From Eucalyptus grandis (taxonomy: Eukaryota; Streptophyta; Magnoliopsida; Myrtales; Myrtaceae): a stretch of 64,000 bases of DNA. The notes beneath the pieces are model-generated. The model made no database searches. It was given only the letters and a program-made list of their open reading frames with translations, and had not been told where the DNA came from. The stretch covers positions 18,861,561 through 18,925,560 of the forward strand of contig NC_052618.1 of NCBI RefSeq assembly GCF_016545825.1. The letters are read 5' to 3'. The translations under genes were made by a program, and so were the position numbers. Shown here in pieces: positions 19,708 to 31,092 of the stretch (positions within the stretch are counted from its first letter, which is position 1; every line of letters starts with the position of its first letter).

Positions 19708-20075
19708 CTCATTTACTGCTTTCTCACATTCCCCTGCGCGGGAATTTTTATTGCTTTCTAGGGCTTGTTTTTGATTTCTTCTTTTTCGCTTTCTTTTTAG
19801 GGCTTGAAAATCGCATTTCCATTCAATAAATGTAATTGATTGATGAATATCAATAAAATTACAAGTTTTATTTTGAGGGCATGATGAGGTACACAAAACC
19901 AGCCCGGTGATGATATCCAACCGATAAAAGAAAAAGAAAATCCAAGGAGAATTCGAGGCCCGGGCTTCATCATGCTTTCTCGTGTCAAAATTTTTCAAAA
20001 AAAAATGTTTTTGCTTTTAAAAAAATATATAGATTACTCTGTTTGTCTTTTTAATTTATTTACTTCATGTTTCAG
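19708..20075 (+). other. intron-like gap between Gypsy protease and RT
   Basis: Non-coding, T-rich, ending in a pyrimidine-rich run and TTCAG at 20071-20075 before the RT frame. Ogre elements are known to splice an intron at this position. The donor was not resolved. Confidence 0.6.
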
Positions 20076-21843
20076 GAGCAATCTTATGGCCTACAAAAGT
20101 ATGGAAATGGTCCAACCCAATGCAATAAATGCTGACATTGACGACCTTGAGGACTTGAATGAAGATTCCATTGAGGTGCAGCGAAGCTGGGAACAACATG
20201 AGAGAGCCAAGGCTCTTACATCTGAGCAGACTGTCACTATTAATTTAGATGACACCAAAGAAGTCAAGGAAGTTAAAATTGGAGCAAATCTCCCCAAAGA
20301 CGAGGCCGAACGCCTAACTCAACTATTGAAGGAATATCAGGATGTCTTTGCATGGACCTATGCTGACATGCCTGGTTTAGACCCATCGATCATCGAGCAT
20401 TGCTTGCCTACTAATTCGGACATGCCACCTAAGAAGCAAAGGCTGCGGAGAACTAAGCTCGAGCTCTCGAAGAAGATAGAGGAAGAGGTGATGAAACTTC
20501 TGAAGGTGGGATTCATTGAAGTCTCACAATACCCTGAATGGGTGGCTAATATCGTGCCGGTGATGAAGAAGGATCGTCGAGTTCGAGTTTGCGTCGACTA
20601 TCGAGATCTGAACAAGGCTAGCCCAAAAGATGATTTCCCGCTGCCTCACATAGATGTCCTCGTGGATAGTACCGCCGGATTTGAACTATTCTCGTTTATG
20701 GATGGGTTTTCCAGGTACAATCAGATAAGGATGAAGGAGGAAGACAAGGAGAAGACTGCATTTATCACCCCGTGGGGGACCTTTCATTACAAGGTCATGC
20801 CCTTTGGACTCAAGAACACAGGGGCAACTTACCAGTGAGTCATGGTAACACTATTCCATGATATGATGCATCAGGAGATTGAATTCTATGTTGATGATAT
20901 GATCGCAAATACTCGGCCTGGAAGAAGCCATGTGGAAACCTTGAAGAAGTTGTTTGATCGACTCCGTGAATTCAAGCTTCGGCTAAATCCCACTAAATGC
21001 GTGTTCGGGGCAACATCCGGTAAATTACTCGGATTCATTGTAAGCAGTAAGGGGATTGAGATTGACCCATCCAAGGCTAAGGCCATATGCGAATTGCAAC
21101 CTCCATCAACAGTGAAAGAAGTTCGAAGCCTCCTAGGAAGACTGAATTACATAGCCCGGTTCATTTCCCAACTCTCTGAAACTGCCAAGCCATTCTTCAA
21201 GCTCCTAAAGAAGAATGCACGAATCAACTAGGATGATGAGTGTCGAGAAGCGTTCAACAAGTTAAAGCAGTACCTGATGAATCCACTAGTTCTTGTCCCA
21301 CCATCATCGGGGCATCCCTTGATTCTCTACCTCACCATTCATAGTGAGTCATTAGGTGCAATGTTGGCTCAGGAAAGTCCTGTGGATAAAAAAGAACGAA
21401 CCATTTATTATCTGAGTAAGAAGTTCACTGTATCAGAGCTGAAATATTCTGATGTTGAAAAGACTTGTGTGGCATTGGTGTGGGTATTGCATAGATTGCG
21501 ACAATACACACTACATTATCAGAAATTTCTCGTGACTGAGAACGACCCCATCAAGTATTTACTTGATCGGCCAGCTTTGGTGGGTAAGTTGGCCAAATGG
21601 CAAATTTTGATCTCCGAATTTGATGTGCAACACATGCCACAAAAGTCGGTTAAGGGTCGAGCAATCGCTGATCTATTGGCCGAGAATTCAGGAGTCTCTA
21701 ATGACGATGACAGTTTCCTTGATGACCGTGTCTTAAGTGTAAATGAAGACTCATGGAAGATGTTCTTTGATGGAGCTGTAAACTTGTCTGCGGTTCTGCA
21801 CTCGGGCGCTCGATATCCCAGTGTGGACAAACTATCTCGGTAG
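20076..21843 (+). pseudogene. Gypsy reverse transcriptase and RNase H
   Basis: One frame runs through RT and RNase H with only two stops. TGA 20836-20838 lies between ATYQ and VMVTLFHDM, where the family has Arg. TAG 21229-21231 precedes DDEC, where the family has Trp. RT motifs are VPVMKKDRRVRVCVDYRDLN, PLPHID, FSFMDGFSRYNQI, PFGLKNTGATYQ, and the intact catalytic FYVDDM (YVDD at 20887-20898). RNase H follows with LGAMLAQ, YYLSKKFTVSELKYSDVEK, and the end of the connection at SVKGRAIADLLAEN. A frame change near 21785 leads to the second RNase H. Codon positions are otherwise well kept, consistent with recent inactivation. Confidence 0.9.
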
Positions 21844-23477
21844 CTGCAAAATTGATATTCCCATGCACTAACAATGTGGCCGAGTATGAGGCTTGCATCC
21901 TCGGACTTCAAGTTGCAATCGAAATGGGTGTGGCCAAGTTAATGGTATTTGGAGATTCGACACTGATCATATTACAGACTGTAGGTGAGTGGAAGACCAA
22001 GGATGCCAAGTTGCTCTCGTACCACAAGTACTTAGAAGATCTGGTAAAGGAGTTTGACGAAATTTCATTTGAATACTTGCCAAGGGCTCATAATCAATTT
22101 GCGGATGCACTCGCGACTTTGTCATCTATGTTGCAAGTCACTGACGGGTTAGAGGTTGAGCCTTTGAAGATAGAGGTGTTGCCGAAGCCGACTTACTATA
22201 TGATTATAACTGAAGAACCTGATGGAAAACCGTGGTATTACGATATCATGAACTACATTAAAAGGCAGGAATTTCCCAAAGGAAGCACTCTTGCTGATAG
22301 GAAGTACATCATGAAGATGGCCTCAAAATTCTTCGTCAGTGGCGAGAATTTGTACAAGAGATCTTATGATTCAGTCTTGTTACGGTGTGTGGATGCAACC
22401 GAAGCCACTCAAATCATGCAAGAAGTGCACGAAGGAATATGTAGCCCTCATATGAATGGGCACATGATGGCTAAGAAGATTATGAGATTAGGCTACTATT
22501 GGCTCACACTAGAAAGTGACTACATCAAGCATGTACGGAGTTGTCATCGTTGCCAGATCCATGGTGATAAGATAAATGTTCCTCCAACTGAGCTGCATCA
22601 GTTTTCCGAGCCATGGCCCTTCTTAATGTGGGGCATTGATGTGATCGGCCCAATAAATCCGAAAGCTTCTAATGGGCATCGATTCATTTTAGTGGTCATA
22701 GACTATTTCTCCAAATGGATTGAAGCTACGCCATTTGCAAGTGTCACTGCCCGCAATGTTGTGAAGTTCATCAAACGTGACATAATTGCTCGCTATGGTG
22801 TCCCTGAAACAATTATCACTGACAACGAAACAAATTTGAACAACAAGCTTGTTGATGAGTTGTTCAACGAGTTTAAGATCAAGCATCTGAATTCGTCCCC
22901 TTATCGCCTTTAAATGAATGGGGCCGTTGAAGCAGCTAATAAGAACATTAAGAAGATTTTGGCTAAAACAGCCGAGAATTATCGAGATTGGCATGACAGG
23001 TTAACCTTCGCGCTGATGGCATATCGGACATCAATCCGCACTTCCACTGGGGCTACCCCGTTTGCTTTGATGTATGGCATGGAGGCAATTCTACCTGTAG
23101 AAGTGGAGATTCCTTCTCTGAGAGTTTTATCCCAAGTGGAGTTGTCTGAAGCTGAATGATCGCAACAAAGACTTGAACAGTTAAACTTGATTGATGAGAA
23201 TAGACTCAAGGCGCTTTGTCATGGCCAAGCTTATCAGCAAAGAGTTGCCATCCTTCAACCGAAAAGTACGACCGAGACATTTCAAGTAAATGATCTTGTT
23301 CTAAGAAAGCTGTTGCCAATTTTCCCGATCCTGGGGGCAAGTTCGCCCCAAATTACTAAGTGGTCCATATGTGGTGAAGAAGGTACTTCCCCGAGGTGCC
23401 TTGATCTTGGCGAAATGGATGGTCGTGAGTTTTCCACTCCAGTTAATTACGATATCATCAAGAAGTATTATCCATGA
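21786..23477 (+). pseudogene. Gypsy second (archaeal-type) RNase H and integrase
   Basis: From the shifted frame, NNVAEYEACILGLQVAIEMG, MVFGDSTLII and HNQFADALATL give a second RNase H, the extra domain typical of Tat/Ogre. Integrase follows with an HHCC-type finger (HEGICSPHMNGH, then CHRCQ), GIDVIGP, VVIDYFSKWIEA, ITDNETN and, after TAA 22911-22913, MNGAVEAANKNIKKIL with the third acidic residue. The catalytic D,D,E set is therefore present. TGA 23157-23159 falls where Trp is expected, and there is a frame disturbance near 23320-23400 before EMDGREFSTPVN and the natural end at 23475-23477. Confidence 0.88.
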
Positions 23478-25100
23478 TAGAATTTGCCATGTCTTGTCTT
23501 GAATTGCAAGTATTTTATCATGAATAAGATGCCTCAATCAGTTGAATTGTTCAAGTTTGTCATAAATTTTGCCTTCTTCTTCCTTAATGAATCATGTGAG
23601 ATAAATTGAATGTGTCAAATGAGATACCTTGGAATGATGAAAGGCAAGCCTTGTTCCATACACTACCCCATACACTAATCCTCGGTGAGTTGTGTGAAAG
23701 AGTTCCATGCCCGTAAGGAAGAGGGTGATCTCACAAAGGCTACACTAACCAAGGTGACAAGAGGCAATTTCTTCTTCTACCCGAAACACTACAGGTATGC
23801 CCATTGTTTAGCCCTTCGAGCCCACACACATGAAGAATTTTTAAATCATCCCTGTTAAGGATCATCCCACATTGGGACAAAGTTTGAAATGAATGAAAGG
23901 AATTTTCTTATTCACACTTGCATCAATCTTTGAGTATTGCTCTCGCGTTGTAACTCGTATGATAATTTAAAGTGCCTTAGAATGATGAAGAGCAGTCATT
24001 TCTCTATCCTACACACTTTTATCCATTGCATAGCCCACTTGAGCTTATGAATTCATTTCATATTAAACCCAGTTGGTGATCATCCCCCACACTAGGGCAA
24101 AACAAAAGCACTCAAGTAGCATGAACTAGAATACTGACAAAAATGGAGATTTTGTTATAAAAAAAATGCAAAATGGGGCATGAAAAAGCAGTGTGCCTGG
24201 TAAAAGCAAGGCCGATGCCCAAAAGAAAAAAACTCAAATGCTGTTGCAACCAATGAGTGCAAACAAAAAAAAAAAAATCTCCGACAATGGAGAAGGAAAG
24301 TGGTGGAAATGTCAAGATGATCACCAACTTTGACCCTCTAAACGCTTTTTGAGCCTAATGATCCTTTCATTTCACAACCCATGAATCAAGCCTACGTTAC
24401 GTCCCTTGCAAAGTCTCTTCAGATTAGGGCACTTGAATTAACGTAAGAGTTCATATGCTTGAAAGCATCGCTTGAAGAAGTACGAGTAAGATAATTACTT
24501 CCTCATTTCATATGTTTCTTGACTTGAAAATCCCAAGACAGTTATGAAATGTCATTTTTCAAATAGCCCCGGCTTAAAGAGTCCCCTTTATTAAGCCGTT
24601 GACCAAACCCACATTACGGTCCCTTTTAAAGACCTCTCAAATTGATGAGATCGTACCACTTGCGAGATTGCTTAGACCCTTGTTTGGCATGATGATGGTG
24701 AGATAGAGTGATTGACAAAATCCTGCATCAAAGGTTAGGATGAAATTGCCATTTTTAATGAGGATGAGAGAAAAAGTCCTTTTAGACCAAAGGATCCCTC
24801 ATTTGACACATTCATGACACTCATGTGTTCAAAATGGAAATTAGGTGATGCAAGATTAATGGAAATCATCATGAACCTCTATTAAATTGATGCATGTTTA
24901 TGATTACCAATGCATGTTGTCTCTCCTACGACCATGTTTTGTAGGAGACGTATCCCCGAAGATCGGAGATGTTACCAAGTAAGTATATCTCTATCCATAC
25001 CTTGAATGTTTGTCATTGCACAGGTATTCCCTTTTAAGCATACCGACACTCAATTGAGTTGTCCCCCAAAGATTTTTCCTCCAGATTCAATCTGATTAAA
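23478..25100 (+). other. Gypsy 3' non-coding region
   Basis: About 1.6 kb without a long frame. It contains loosely repeated blocks with TTGACAA, GATCATCCC and CTTGAATTGA words. Long 3' untranslated regions are usual for Ogre/Tat elements. No captured gene was recognised. Confidence 0.6.
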
Positions 25101-25560
25101 GCGACCGAAGAATGGTTCGGGTCCTAGCCAAGCAAAACCTCAGTCTAGGCGACCGTAGAATGGTACGGGTCCTAGACAACATTTATTCCTCATTTAGGCG
25201 ACCGTAGAATGGTACGGGTCCTTGACAACACCTATCCCTTATTCAGGCGACCGTAGAATGGTACGGGTCATGGAAAATGAATCCCCGTTTAGGCGACCGT
25301 AGAATGGTACGGGTCCTAAACAAAACCTTTCTGTCGTACTGGGCGACTGTAGAATGGTACGGGTCCTGGGAAAGCAGTTCCTTACGAAACCTCTCTGCCA
25401 TATTGGGTGACCGTAGAATGGTACGAGTCCTGAGAAAGCAGCTCCTTTCTGCCATACTAGACGACCGTAGAATGGTACGGGTCCTAGGAAAGCAGCATCT
25501 TCACAAAGTCATGTCACTATTCTAGGCAACTGTAGAATGATATGGATCCTGGACAGGTAA
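25101..25560 (+). repeat. nine-copy tandem repeat in the Gypsy 3' region
   Basis: The core GCGACCGTAGAATGGTACGG with following GTCCT recurs at 25101, 25149, 25198, 25247, 25293, 25343, 25407, 25461 and 25526. Spacing runs from 46 to 65 bp, with the first and last copies most diverged. Hypervariable tandem repeats in the 3' UTR are known for Tat/Ogre elements and can seed satellites. Confidence 0.92.
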
Positions 25561-25772
25561 CACTCACTACCTTGAATTACTCTATCCTCCTTGAAGGTAA
25601 GTTATTCCAAGTAGGTTCATTTATCATTTATCATTTCCATTTTCATGCATCATATATATTGCATTCAAAAATGAAATTCATTTTCCAACAAAAATCATTC
25701 ACTGCATGTGCATGGTCAAAATTTAGGTCTCAATTTGTCTTTGAAGGCAACCTCTACGAGCTCACCTTCAAA

Positions 25773-25782
25773 TAGGGGCAGC
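25773..25782 (+). promoter_or_regulatory. Gypsy polypurine tract
   Basis: TAGGGGCAGC sits immediately before the TGTTGACA start of the 3' LTR. Confidence 0.7.
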
Positions 25783-28450
25783 TGTTGACACCTAAATTTT
25801 GGCGACCCATTTAGACATTTAAAAAATTAGGGGTTAATAAAATCACATGACATATAGTTTAGGAACATTTTTGTTTATTTTATTGGACCGACGGCGAGTG
25901 CAAAATTTTTCACATATTCTGTTCAAATTCTTCACATATTTAGTTAATATGCACCGGGAGATGCATTTTTGCGCAAAAGGGGAATTTTTTTGATCGGATA
26001 TGCAAAAAAATATTGCGCAGGGTGAAACGATATATTCAATGGAATTTTTCATGAACAAAATCGGCAATGAAATATACCGCAAAGATACATTCTTTTGGGT
26101 GTATAAAAGAGTTGCGTACGGTGGAAAAAGGGGGGTTCTTTTCCGTCGGTAAAAAGAGAGAATAAGGTGAAAAGTGAGTGGAGAGAGGAAAAAGTAAAAA
26201 AAAGAAAAAAAAAAGAAAAAAGTAGCCGAAACCCTAATCGGCTATCACCATCTTCTCCGAAGAGCAGCCGGCGCCGCTGTTGCTCACCGCCGCCGGCCTC
26301 CGTCCGCGAGTGCTCTGCGCCGATCCGCCCGGCCACGACGCCGCCCCTTGCCCGAGCCGCCCCGACGTTCCGCCGCCGCATCTTCATCTGTGAGCCCCGC
26401 GCCCGAAGACCCGCCAGATCAGTCCGTCGCCCGCAACTCCCATATCCGGCGACGATCCGATGATTCTACTACCCCGCCGTCGCCGATTTGCCGCATCAAC
26501 CTCGATCCGCCGCACCGGAGTTGCTCCACGACGTCGTTGCTCCAGATTGGCCCGCCTCGCCCGATCCGCCTCGCCGGAACGCGTGAAGCCCCTGCTCCGT
26601 TCGCGACGCTGCCCGCCGGTCTCGCTCTGCCGCCCCGATGCCGCCCGACGCCGCCTTCGCCTCGCCCGCGCTTGAGATCTCCCCGCCCGTGACCTCGTGC
26701 TTCGCCCGCATCACCTCGTTTCCGCCGATCCCCGCCGCTCGAATCCCGACACCACCAAATCCGGCGCCTCGCAGATCACCGCGCCGGAACCCTAGCCGGA
26801 GGTTTCCCTCACCGGACCCACCAGCTTTATTTTTCTTTTTTCTTTTTAGGAAAAAAGAAAAGAAAAAAAGAGAAAAGTAAAAGAAAATTTAGGTATTTTC
26901 TTTATTTTATTTTTATTTTATTATTTTTGCTATTTTATTTTATCCTTTTAGTGTAATTATTCCTTTAATGTGAAATTGAAATTCCATGATATGAAATTGC
27001 CTTGAAATTAGTGATTGTCGGTCCGATTTTCAAGCTCGAAATCCGACTCGCAATTACTTAAAAAAAATTGCCAATCCGATCTCCCGCTCGAGATCCGATT
27101 CGTGATTTATGTGAAATTGGCCAACCCGATCTCATGCTCGAGATATGGTTCGTCGATTTGGGTATCAATATGGCTTGATTTGCTGTGGTGTTACTTAAAT
27201 TAGTTTTCTTAAAAAAAATATAAAAAAATGTAGTATTAGGGTTTGCATGTTCATAGTAGGTATTTTATTTCGAATTTTCAAAAATAAAAAATCAAATCAA
27301 TTAATTCAAGTTGCTAGTTTTCTTTAAAACTTTGGATTGCATGTTTAATTATTTGGCAATTATTAATTTCGAAATTTTAAAAAAAAAAGGAAAAAAGGAA
27401 AAACATAAAAAAAAATAAAAATCATCATGCATAATTCATGTAGAATTAGAGTACATCTTGCACGTCATTGCATATTAGGATAGAAATTGCACTTAAGTTA
27501 ATTTCGATAATTTCTTAATTTACTATAGGTTTAGGTATTTTATTAAATAGATTGCATTTTAGGATTATCTAGGTTAAGATAATATTTTAGTTTAAATTAA
27601 GATGTGGCTCAACCTAATTCCTAATATAAATCAAATAGGATCTTAATCTAATTAGGTAATTTTCACATTTCACCTAATTTCGAATTTCATGAAAAATACA
27701 GAAAATGCCATAGGTTGATTTGGTTTTATTATTTAGGATAAAAAATGCATTCTTTTAGGAAAAAGAAAAATTGTCATATGCACGTCATTAGGGTTCGATT
27801 AATTGAGATGCATGTCATTTAGTCTTTTTGCTAGGCCCATTTAATTAAAAATTACATGTCATTAGAATTATGTCATTTAGTTAATATTGCATTGCATATT
27901 GCATGATTTATTTTCATTAATTAAGTGAAAACAAAAAAAAGAAATTGCGTGTTAACTAGAAACCATATCTAGGGTGGTTGATGTGGATTTTAATTTAACA
28001 TTGCAGATGCTTTCGTTGCTTTGAGGTAAGTTTTATTTGCAATTTATTGTTTATCTGGGTGTTAAATTGGTGGATTGCGCACCCGCATGATCACCTCACA
28101 TGTTAGGTAAATAAATTTAAAATCAATCCAAACTGCTTGCCAAACATTTTTCAAAATAAAAAGAAAGGTACCGAAAGGGCGTTAGAGAATTCTAGCGTAA
28201 CCAAGTCCCCGTACCCATAGTCTCTGGTTCGTAGGAGTAAAATAATTCTCCCGTTATTTTACTTGGGTTTCTAATCGACCCACTAAAAATAGATTAGTGG
28301 CGACTCCAAGATAAAATCTATCTACATGTTAAGAACTTGAACTTAAGTCGCGAATTGGTATGGGCTTGGGAGAGCCCGCGTTAAGTCTAGACTTAGCAAT
28401 CCATTAGCCAAACCCTAGGTGGTTCACACTCAAAAAAATTGGTCGCGACA
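25783..28450 (+). repeat. Gypsy 3' LTR, full length (2668 bp)
   Basis: It begins TGTTGACACC and ends GGTCGCGACA. A TATA box lies at 26102-26109 and a GC-rich block at about 26270-26810. The region 26015-28450 matches the 5' LTR, while the first 232 bp (25783-26014) have no counterpart there. Confidence 0.93.
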
Positions 28451-29026
28451 GATGGGCTATCGTCATGTTTTTTAAATAGCTCGAAGATCTTCCTAATTGA
28501 TTCTGTCCAACGGGTAGATTGGAAGAATTCCGTTGGTAAGTGCCAACAGATATGATGGCATAAAGGAGTATATAAAGAAGACGTTCCAGTTATTTGAGTG
28601 TGTGCGTAATAGAAGAATTTCAAAATCTAAAGCTCCTTGTTCTTAGTCAATTAAACTGTTGAGCGAAATCTTGTATGCAAAAGAGAGTTTATATCTTTGA
28701 GAGACCTCAAGGAAGTGTAATAGAGTCTCTACACTGTGGAATCAAGGAAGATCTTTACTGTAACAACTCTTTTGTTCATAGTGAAATCTAGCCGGTGGGC
28801 TGTCAGTGCGGAAGAGTGGACGTAGGCTTGAATTAAGCCGAACCACTATAATCTCTGTGTTCATATTATCTTCCCTACGCTCTTTTACTTTGATCGCAAT
28901 TCGTTTTGGTTACAAGAGACAAATTTCCTTTTCATAATCTATTATTGAGTAGTGCTTCACATTTATTTCATAAAATTGTTTTTACACCTATTCACCCCTC
29001 TCTAGGTGCTCGTACTAGCTTTCACA
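28451..29026 (+). repeat. Copia 3' LTR, right part
   Basis: It continues the LTR interrupted at 11920. The last 390 bp match 3519-3908 and end in CTTTCACA. TATATAAAG at 28569-28577 is a plausible promoter TATA box. Together with 11768-11920 the LTR is about 729 bp. Confidence 0.9.
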
Positions 29027-29590
29027 GGGTTAATGTCACAAAAAATAAAGATTTAGTATTTGTTTTGACAAATTTACCTTAAACTAATATTTTGGCCATG
29101 AACATTCCATATTAGTACACTTAATAAATTTACCTTATGTTAATTTAATCATTAAATTTGCTGACCTAGGTGATGCACGGTAATGTGTTATGATCCACGT
29201 GGAAGTCCATAGGGTAAATATCATGAAAAATCCCAAATTGATACATCTATGACAAATTTAACAGTACTCCTATAATAAATTAAATGGCATACCTATGATA
29301 AATTTATGATTTTTCATGGCATTAACCCTGTGGATTTCCATGTGGACTTGCCATGTTGCAATAATACGTTATCTACATAAGCAAATTTAATAGTAAAACT
29401 TGACGGAAGTTAACAAAGGGTATAATTGTCACGCGTGTATCAATTACGGATTTTTTTATGTAAAAAAATCAGTTTTGAGTATATTTATTACAAGTGTACT
29501 AGTTCTGATTTTTTTATGGTCATAAAATTAATTTAGAGTAAATTTATTATAAGTGTTCAAATTTGAGGTTTTTTTGTGATATTCAAAAAC
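29027..29590. repeat. cluster of inverted-repeat (MITE/MULE-like) units
   Basis: Units of the type GGGTTAATGTCACAAAAAAT and GGGTTAATGCCATGAAAAAT occur in opposite orientations. They begin at 29027, near 29212 (AGGGTAAATATCATGAAAAA), end at 29328 (inverted), and near 29560 (inverted). The inner pair 29212-29328 forms a roughly 117-bp inverted-repeat element flanked by CCACGTGGAAGTCC/GGATTTCCATGTGG. Such units are common in plant Mutator-like MITEs. The first unit starts exactly where the Copia LTR ends. Confidence 0.6.
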
Positions 29591-30478
29591 AAAAATTCTT
29601 ACCAAAAACCCTTTTGTTTTTGCAATAACGACAATGTAGGAGCTTTAATTTCAATGGAAAGACGCTCTTCTCGACACATTTGCCGGACTTTACTCTGAGT
29701 TTTGATTGTGATTTTAATTTGGGGTTTTATTCAGATAGGCTTTAACCAAGGATGGGTCGTTCTCTTCTCTAGGTTTCTCTTCTTTTTGGCACCGTAGATG
29801 AGATTGACTCATTTAAATAGCAAATTTTGGCAAAGGCATCTCATTATTGGCATGAGCAGTGCTTTGTCAATAAGAAGATATAAGGGTCCAAGTTAAGCCC
29901 AAGACTAATATGTCAATAAAGTAGAATATCATCCAAAATTGCTGTTGGAGATATAAATGTACATTTTAGAACTATTCGATCTGGATTCAATTTTTTTTTT
30001 TCATATTTAGCTTAATTATAATATTATTTCTTTAATTTTGTATGATTTCATTGCTCTCTCATGAATCATGTGCAAATTGTTCCGAGTTAGAATCACCTAC
30101 GAAGACATGATATTAACGGGCTCTTGGGGCTTATAGGACATTTAGATCGAACTTAACCGATTTCATGAGGGTTGTAGAGTACTACATTAGCCTCCAGGTA
30201 ACACGGGCATCTGGATTCGAGTTCCTGGGTCACGAGAACTCCGGATCTTTGAAAAGGAAAATGTAGGGACCAGCGCCGACATCATTTTGATGCCTTCGCA
30301 CCGAAAGATGTCTGCACAACCGGTAATAAAGGTCAATGAGAATCATCTACATTTCCTCCGCTATAAACTCAAGGGCTTGTGTTCTCTTCATTTCTGGCTG
30401 ATAACCTCAAAATGTGCATAAAGAAGATCCGTTGAAATACCTAAACGGGTACCGAAGTGATCTGGCAGTGTATCAAAC
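29591..30478. other. upstream region of the BAHD remnant
   Basis: Non-coding. A CATCTGGATTCGAGTTCCTG stretch near 30211 resembles a pol III B box, but no A box or tail supports a SINE or tRNA. No promoter element was identified with confidence. Confidence 0.45.
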
Positions 30479-31090
30479 ATGAAGGTCGAAGTATATTCCA
30501 AGAAACTAGTCCATCCATCTGCTCCGACGCCAAACCAAAGTCGAAAGCTTGGCCTGTCCTTCATTGATGACCTTTTATTTTCTAAACATGCCGGAATTGT
30601 TTTCTACTATCGAGCTCGCAAAAGTATGCATGAGATCCATACGCTTCAGAGGCTTCTCTGCTTGGAGGAGTCGCTTTCCGAAACACTAGCCCTCTTTTAT
30701 CCTCTAGCCAATCGGTACATCGAAGATGGGCTCTTCATCAACTGCAATGACCAAGGAGTGGAAGTTTTCCAGGCCAAAGTGGATGGCACTCTAGACTCAG
30801 CTCCTCCAGGGAGATCTTGACCGTGACCTTTTTAACAGCTTGTCGAAATTCCCGCTGCCAGCACCAAACACTCCGCTGGTCATAGTTCAAGTGAACAGCT
30901 TCAATTGTGGCGGATTAGCAATCGGCCTGAGCTTTTCTCACAAGATAGGTGACATGTATACTATGGCCACATTCATGAACTCGTGGGCCACCGTATGCTG
31001 GAGTGGAATCCATGAAGTAGTCCCGCTGAATTTCGAGCTACCATACTCAAATTCAGCGGCCAAGCCTTGTCGAGATTGAAAGCTGCTTCC
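30479..31090 (+). pseudogene. BAHD acyltransferase, 5' half only, interrupted by LTR
   Basis: The ATG at 30479 gives MKVEVYSKKLVHPSAPTPN and ETLALFYPLANRYIEDG, the N-terminal half typical of vinorine-synthase-like BAHD acyltransferases, which acylate alcohols or amines with CoA thioesters in the cytosol. A frame change near 30793 moves coding to the frame containing PLVIVQVNSFNCGGLAIGLS and the catalytic HKIGD (HxxxD, 30939-30953). After NSWATVCW the alignment shortens, and in yet another frame FSGQALSRLKAASN is readable just before a retroelement LTR starts at 31093. The second half with the DFGWG motif, expected around residue 380 of about 440, is absent from the window. This is a clear pseudogene. 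Confidence 0.85.
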
Positions 31091-31092
31091 AA

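Larger units (their letters stand above)
11921..28450 (+). mobile_element. Tat/Ogre-type Ty3/Gypsy retrotransposon nested in the Copia 3' LTR
   Basis: Long LTRs flank, in order, a PBS of tRNA-Arg type, ORF1, gag, protease with a G-patch-like segment, a non-coding intron-like gap, RT, RNase H, a second RNase H and integrase, then a long 3' region with tandem repeats. An ORF upstream of gag, an intron between protease and RT, a second RNase H and the tRNA-Arg PBS are known hallmarks of the Tat/Ogre lineage. The two LTRs are very alike (about 1-2% differences by eye in the AT-rich part), so insertion is younger than the Copia host. The left LTR lacks the first 232 bp present in the right one, so no target duplication can be read. 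Confidence 0.9.
3519..29026 (+). mobile_element. Sirevirus-like Ty1/Copia retrotransposon, interrupted by a nested Gypsy element
   Basis: The order is LTR, tRNA-Met-type PBS, gag with coiled coil and CCHC knuckles, protease, integrase, RT, RNase H, an extra ORF, polypurine tracts and 3' LTR. A long gag with a coiled coil, an ORF downstream of pol and repeated polypurine-like tracts are known Sirevirus traits. The 3' LTR is split at 11920/28451 by a Gypsy element. The 5' LTR is truncated by the assembly gap, so the 5' target duplication is not visible. All polyprotein frames contain stops, frameshifts or deletions, so it is non-autonomous. Confidence 0.88.

Noticed and set aside
19180..19998. 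272-codon minus-strand frame opposite the Gypsy protease
   Set aside because: It is the antisense shadow of protease, G-patch-like segment and intron-like gap, with no recognisable protein features.
25101..25560. Resemblance to a CRISPR array (regular core repeats with variable spacers)
   Set aside because: Plant nuclear context inside a retrotransposon 3' region; spacer lengths are irregular and spacers are related to each other. It is a tandem repeat.
30200..30300. Possible second SINE or tRNA-like sequence
   Set aside because: Only a B-box-like word was seen; no A box, tail, cloverleaf or target duplication.
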